Assembly: GCA_002371985.1 (NCBI GenBank)
Contig: DFHZ01000051.1
Coordinates: forward strand, 1-16,750
Direction of reading: 5' to 3'
DNA from: Ruminococcaceae bacterium UBA3710
GTDB lineage: Bacteria; Bacillota; Clostridia; Oscillospirales; Acutalibacteraceae
Length of the DNA stretch: 16,750 nt
Below the pieces are notes generated by a model, which saw nothing but the letters and a program-made list of their open reading frames with translations, searched no databases and was not told the DNA's origin. The translations under genes were made by a program, and so were the position numbers. This document shows positions 13,592 to 16,750 of this stretch, one piece after another (positions within the stretch are counted from its first letter, which is position 1; the number at the start of each line of letters is the position of its first letter).

Positions 13592-15429
13592 TTTTCCTTT
13601 ATAAAAAACTCATTATACCAAGTCAAAAATGTATAAACAGTCCAGATTTTTCGGCTTAAATCTTCTTTTCCCGAACGATGACGGTCAAGAAGCGATACAA
13701 GAGCAGATGTATCAAAATAAATGCCTGCATAATCCGAAGTAAAAGCAGTCTTTACTTTATTATAATACTCGTCCTGTTTTAACCACTCCCTGATAGGAAC
13801 GGGGAAACCGAGTTTATCCTTTGTAGCAGTTCGTTTAGGCAAAGTCTTTTCGGCTGCCTTTCTGAGTGCCAATTTTGTAGTTACGGTATTTACACGGCAG
13901 TCGAGAGGTATTGTCTGTGCCAAAGCCATAACATTTTTATCAAGAAACGGAACCCGAAGTTCAAGAGAATTTGCCATACTTGTTTTATCGGCTTTGAGAA
14001 GAATATCTCCCATAAGCCACATATTTATATCAAGATATTGCATTTTGGTAATATCGTCTTTGCCCTCAACCTCTTTATAAAATTTACTGCAAAGCACCTG
14101 CGGGGCAACAGCCGATTTTGCGGTTTCGCTTTTTAAAATCTTATCCCTTTCCTTTTTAGAGAATATATTTGCGTTTCCGATAAATCGTTCCTCAATGGTC
14201 TTACCTCTTCTGACAAGATAATTGATACCGTGTTTTTGGGGAAGTTTTTCGCAGATTTTCGATATTGCTCTTCTTATGGCAAATGGCAATTTATCATATA
14301 CAGTTAATGTTATCGGCTCTTCATATATACGATAACCGCCGAAAAGTTCGTCGGCACCTTCACCGGACATTACAACCTTTACATGCTCACTTGCAAGTTT
14401 ACTCACAAAATACAAAGCGATTGCGGCAGGGTCTGCCAAAGGCTCGTCCATATGATACTGAATTAAAGGAAAAGTTTCCCAATACTCTGTCGGGGTTATT
14501 ACCTTTGCAAAATGCTTAACGCCGATTGTATCGGCAAATTCTTTTGCAAAATGAATTTCGTTATAACGGTCGCCGTCTTTACTTTCAAAACCAACAGTAA
14601 AGGTTTTATCAACATTTGCGGCTTCTGCAATATAACTTGAATCTATGCCGCTTGAAAGGAATGAGCCTACCTCAACATCGGCGATTTTATGTGCCTTAAC
14701 AGATTCTCTGACAACCTCGTCAACCTTATCTGCAAAATAATCAAGCACACCTGCTGTTTCATTAAAATCAGGTTTAAAATATCTGCGTCTTGAAATTTTG
14801 CCGTCTTTAAAGACAAAGCAATGTGCAGGTGGAAGTTTAAAAACATTTTTAAAAAATGTTTCTTCGGTTGGAGAATACTGGAAAGAAAGATAATGACCGA
14901 GTGCATCCTCATTTAATTCTTTCTTAAAATCAGGATGGTCAAGAAATGCTTTAATTTCCGAACCGAAAATAAAACTGCCGTTCATAACCGTATAATAAAA
15001 AGGCTTTATTCCAAACATATCACGGGCACCGAAAATGGTGCCGTCTATGCGGTTAAAGATAACAAAAGCAAACATTCCACGGAGTTTATCTACGAGGTTT
15101 TCTCCCCATTCTTCAAAACCGTGAAGTAAAACTTCGCTATCTGCTTTATTAACAAAAATATGTCCCTTTCGAGAGAGTTCTTCTCTTAGTTCCAAATGAT
15201 TATATATTTCGCCGTTAAAAACCAAAACCAATGATTTATCTTCGTTATACATAGGCTGATCGCCCTCGGCAAGGTCGATAATGCTAAGTCTTCTAAAGCC
15301 CAAAGCAACATTACTGTCAATAAATTTTCCTTCGGAATCAGGGCCCCTGTGAACAATTCGGTTCATCATTTTTTCAAGAACCGTACCGTTATCCTTTATG
15401 TTGTTTGTAAAACCTACAAAACCGCACAT
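13588..15429 (-). CDS. asnB: Asparagine synthase (glutamine-hydrolysing)
   Basis: Makes asparagine from aspartate with ATP and glutamine; cytosolic, 613 aa. The N-terminal class II amidotransferase has the nucleophile Cys2 right after the initiator Met (MCGFVGF), HRGPDSEG at 27-34, FRRLSIIDL, VFNGEIYNH and the NKADSEV region. The C-terminal synthetase domain has a PP-loop FLSSGIDSSYIA (about 257-268) and MSGEGADELFGGY (354-366). It belongs to the AsnB-type family; some members act on other carboxylates such as wall diaminopimelate amidation, but nothing here requires that. AAAGGAG is 8 nt upstream of the ATG, and Cys2 fixes the start. The gap to the upstream transporter gene is only 36 nt, so it is probably the last gene of that operon. 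Confidence 0.93.
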   Translation of the reverse strand: MCGFVGFTNNIKDNGTVLEKMMNRIVHRGPDSEGKFIDSNVALGFRRLSIIDLAEGDQPMYNEDKSLVLVFNGEIYNHLELREELSRKGHIFVNKADSEVLLHGFEEWGENLVDKLRGMFAFVIFNRIDGTIFGARDMFGIKPFYYTVMNGSFIFGSEIKAFLDHPDFKKELNEDALGHYLSFQYSPTEETFFKNVFKLPPAHCFVFKDGKISRRRYFKPDFNETAGVLDYFADKVDEVVRESVKAHKIADVEVGSFLSSGIDSSYIAEAANVDKTFTVGFESKDGDRYNEIHFAKEFADTIGVKHFAKVITPTEYWETFPLIQYHMDEPLADPAAIALYFVSKLASEHVKVVMSGEGADELFGGYRIYEEPITLTVYDKLPFAIRRAISKICEKLPQKHGINYLVRRGKTIEERFIGNANIFSKKERDKILKSETAKSAVAPQVLCSKFYKEVEGKDDITKMQYLDINMWLMGDILLKADKTSMANSLELRVPFLDKNVMALAQTIPLDCRVNTVTTKLALRKAAEKTLPKRTATKDKLGFPVPIREWLKQDEYYNKVKTAFTSDYAGIYFDTSALVSLLDRHRSGKEDLSRKIWTVYTFLTWYNEFFIKEN

Positions 15430-15465
15430 ATATTAAACTCCTTTAAAAAGTTGTTTTAAAAATAA

Positions 15466-15993
15466 TTATCCAAAAAAGCGAGTGATCTTCTTCATTCTCT
15501 TTGAAACTATCATAACAATAATTCCGATAACCGCACCGCTTACAACAGCACTTATAATCAAAAACGGCAAATAGTACAAAACGCCGACACCGACAACAAA
15601 AATTGCCACTACCGTTTGAATGATATTATGGACTACCGCACCGGCAATACTGATACCAATTATACTAAAACTATCTGATCTTATCAAAAGCGAACAAACA
15701 AGCAAGGAAGCCATACCTGCACAAATCGAAAAAAGCAATGAAAACGGAGAGCCGAACAAAAGTGCCGACAAAAGAATTCGTGAGATATTTACCAAAAAAG
15801 CACCCTTAATATCCTTTGCAACAAGGCAAATAAGAGCGACAGAATTTGCAAGTCCTAATTTAATTCCGGGGGCTATAAAAGAAAGCGGTATAAGACTTTC
15901 GACAAAGCCGAATATAATAGCAGTCGCTGTAAGTACAGAATAGAAACAAAGTTTTTTTACTCTATTTCTATTATTACCTTGTTCGGCAAACAT
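15466..15993 (-). CDS. Gx transporter family membrane protein (heptaprenyl diphosphate synthase component I family)
   Basis: An integral membrane protein of 175 aa with about five hydrophobic segments. The signature FGFVESLIPLSFIAPGIKLG followed by LANSVAL is that of the Gx transporter family, whose Pfam name refers to heptaprenyl diphosphate synthase component I. The hydrophobic make-up resembles small ECF-type substrate-binding components more than an enzyme; the substrate is unknown. I start at ATG 15993, with GGGAG at 16002-16006 exactly 8 nt upstream. A GTG at 16002 is in frame but overlaps that ribosome binding site. The first 37 nt overlap the end of the NusG domain II gene. Pairing with such a gene is common in Clostridia. 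Confidence 0.87.
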   Translation of the reverse strand: MFAEQGNNRNRVKKLCFYSVLTATAIIFGFVESLIPLSFIAPGIKLGLANSVALICLVAKDIKGAFLVNISRILLSALLFGSPFSLLFSICAGMASLLVCSLLIRSDSFSIIGISIAGAVVHNIIQTVVAIFVVGVGVLYYLPFLIISAVVSGAVIGIIVMIVSKRMKKITRFFG

Positions 15994-16277
15994 ACTATAC
16001 ACTCCCGAGAATTTGATATTTTTCCTTTATGAACACAAATTTGATTTTTGCAGTCGGATTTTTTCATACATACTTTGCCGTCTTCGATATTTACCGTATT
16101 ATGAGCAAGTTTAACAGTCTTTTGCTTAGTTAAACTTCCCTCATAAATAAGTTTATTATCTTCGTAAATCTTAACGGTTTTTCCGTCTTTCTTAATAGCC
16201 AAACCGATAAAAAACGAAATAAGTAATAAAACTGCCGAAACTATGATAACGATAATATCACCTTTTTTAAGCTTCAT
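15957..16277 (-). CDS. NusG domain II-containing protein
   Basis: A 106-aa protein with one N-terminal membrane helix (about 7-28) followed by a small beta-rich domain outside the membrane. The segment MKKSDCKNQICVHKGKIS and the closing ECIVCLPNKVIIEIE are the hallmark of the NusG_II family, with its conserved cysteines (DCxxxxC and CIVCLP). The domain resembles NusG domain II in fold only; no role in transcription should be assumed, and the function is unknown. The start ATG 16277 is set by GAGGTGAT at 16285-16292, 7 nt upstream; an in-frame GTG at 16289 lies within that site. It is coupled to the transporter gene by a 37-nt overlap. Confidence 0.88.
   Translation of the reverse strand: MKLKKGDIIVIIVSAVLLLISFFIGLAIKKDGKTVKIYEDNKLIYEGSLTKQKTVKLAHNTVNIEDGKVCMKKSDCKNQICVHKGKISNSRECIVCLPNKVIIEIE
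16002..16006 (-). promoter_or_regulatory. Ribosome binding site that fixes the Gx transporter start
   Basis: GGGAG lies inside the NusG domain II coding sequence, 8 nt before the ATG at 15993. It overlaps the alternative in-frame GTG at 16002, which therefore cannot be the start it serves. Confidence 0.7.
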
Positions 16278-16284
16278 AATCGCT

Positions 16285-16292
16285 ATCACCTC
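16285..16292 (-). promoter_or_regulatory. Ribosome binding site that fixes the NusG domain II start
   Basis: GAGGTGAT lies 7 nt before the ATG at 16277, in the 19-nt gap after the PFL-family stop codon. It covers the alternative GTG at 16289. Confidence 0.75.
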
Positions 16293-16296
16293 TGCT

Positions 16297-16750
16297 TTAA
16301 TTCTTAAGGCTTTGCATAGGAGCCGGTATTCTTCCGCCCCTGTCTATAAACTTTTTAGGGCTTTTTTTAAGGTTTATATCCATAACAGGACCCGACCCCA
16401 AAAGTCCGCCGAACTCGAGTTCATCGCCGACATCTTTACCGATAGCCGGAATAACCCTGACCGCCGTAGTTTTGGTATTAACCATACCGATAGCCGCTTC
16501 GTCTGCAATAATGGCGGATATAACCTCAGCAGGGGTATTGCCCGGCAAAACTATCATATCAAGACCGACAGAGCAAACGGCTGTCATTGCCTCTAATTTC
16601 TGAATAGTGAGCGTTCCCTCTCTTGCCGCTTCTATCATACCCGCATCTTCCGAAACGGGAATAAAAGCACCTGAAAGTCCGCCAACCGAAGTTGACGCCA
16701 TTACGCCACCTTTTTTAACGGCGTCATTAAGCATTGCAAGTGCTGCTGTA
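16297..16750 (-). CDS. PFL family protein (UPF0210/DUF711), C-terminal part only
   Basis: The last 150 codons of a protein that is usually about 450 aa; the frame is open to the right edge and the start lies outside the window. It carries the strongly conserved stretch [19 protein letters not shown] and [15 protein letters not shown], then [45 protein letters not shown] and the closing [13 protein letters not shown], all typical of UPF0210. The fold is related to pyruvate formate-lyase-like barrels, but no activity is established. In many Firmicutes the gene follows one for a small ACT-domain protein (UPF0237), which would be beyond the edge here. It is the most upstream visible gene of the unit that continues to asnB. 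Confidence 0.92.
   Translation of the reverse strand, partial: TAALAMLNDAVKKGGVMASTSVGGLSGAFIPVSEDAGMIEAAREGTLTIQKLEAMTAVCSVGLDMIVLPGNTPAEVISAIIADEAAIGMVNTKTTAVRVIPAIGKDVGDELEFGGLLGSGPVMDINLKKSPKKFIDRGGRIPAPMQSLKN

Noticed and set aside
14265..14519. Open frame on the + strand opposite asnB
   Set aside because: Antisense shadow of a conserved synthetase domain, with no initiation signals or recognisable protein features.
1..16750. Mobile element, prophage, defence system, tRNA or rRNA genes
   Set aside because: No transposase, integrase, toxin-antitoxin, restriction or CRISPR-associated genes, no terminal repeats, and no tRNA-like cloverleaf noticed by eye; a tRNA or covariance-model scan was not possible here.

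Overview
The window (16,750 bp, AT-rich, roughly 40% GC or a little less by eye) looks like a chromosomal stretch of a low-GC Gram-positive anaerobe of class Clostridia, probably an uncultured gut Oscillospiraceae/Ruminococcaceae-like organism. This is an inference from strong AGGAGG-type ribosome binding sites, consensus vegetative promoters with 17-bp spacers, tightly packed operons, a clostridial-style threonyl-tRNA synthetase without TGS domain, and Firmicute families (Gx transporter, NusG domain II protein, DacF-like carboxypeptidase). I see no mobile elements, CRISPR arrays, rRNA or tRNA genes. Nearly every base is in a gene or a recognisable signal, and no gap exceeds about 110 bp.

Layout. 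(1) 1-2795, + strand: asd (5' truncated), dapA and dapB, three consecutive or nearly consecutive steps from aspartate to the lysine/diaminopimelate branch, closed by a hairpin terminator that also serves the opposing unit. (2) 2794-4035, - strand: a histidine phosphatase and ruvX, two genes with their own promoter. (3) 4057-9919, - strand: seven genes without usable gaps, read from one consensus promoter at 9891-9919: NlpC/P60-like wall hydrolase, Lrp/AsnC regulator, aminotransferase, LemA, TPM-domain lipoprotein, D-Ala-D-Ala carboxypeptidase and ThrH, ended by a hairpin at 4057-4092. (4) 9928-11081, + strand: aroB with its own promoter, back to back with promoter 3, and a terminator lying inside the opposing gene. 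(5) 11022-13591, - strand: thrS and a small methyltransferase from a consensus promoter whose -35 box contains the asnB stop codon. (6) 13588-16750, - strand: PFL-family protein (5' part outside the window), NusG domain II protein, Gx transporter and asnB.

How the genes fit together. Much of the window serves aspartate-family amino acids (Asd, DapA, DapB, ThrH, ThrRS, AsnB) and the cell envelope that uses diaminopimelate (DacF, the wall hydrolase, LemA/TPM). The Lrp-like regulator and aminotransferase sit in the middle of the envelope operon, which may tie amino-acid status to wall maintenance; that is inference. I found no clearly novel defence, mobile or signalling system. The most interesting points are the composition of the seven-gene envelope operon, a SHOCT-like tail on RuvX, the paired promoters with palindromic -10 regions, and signals nested in neighbouring genes.
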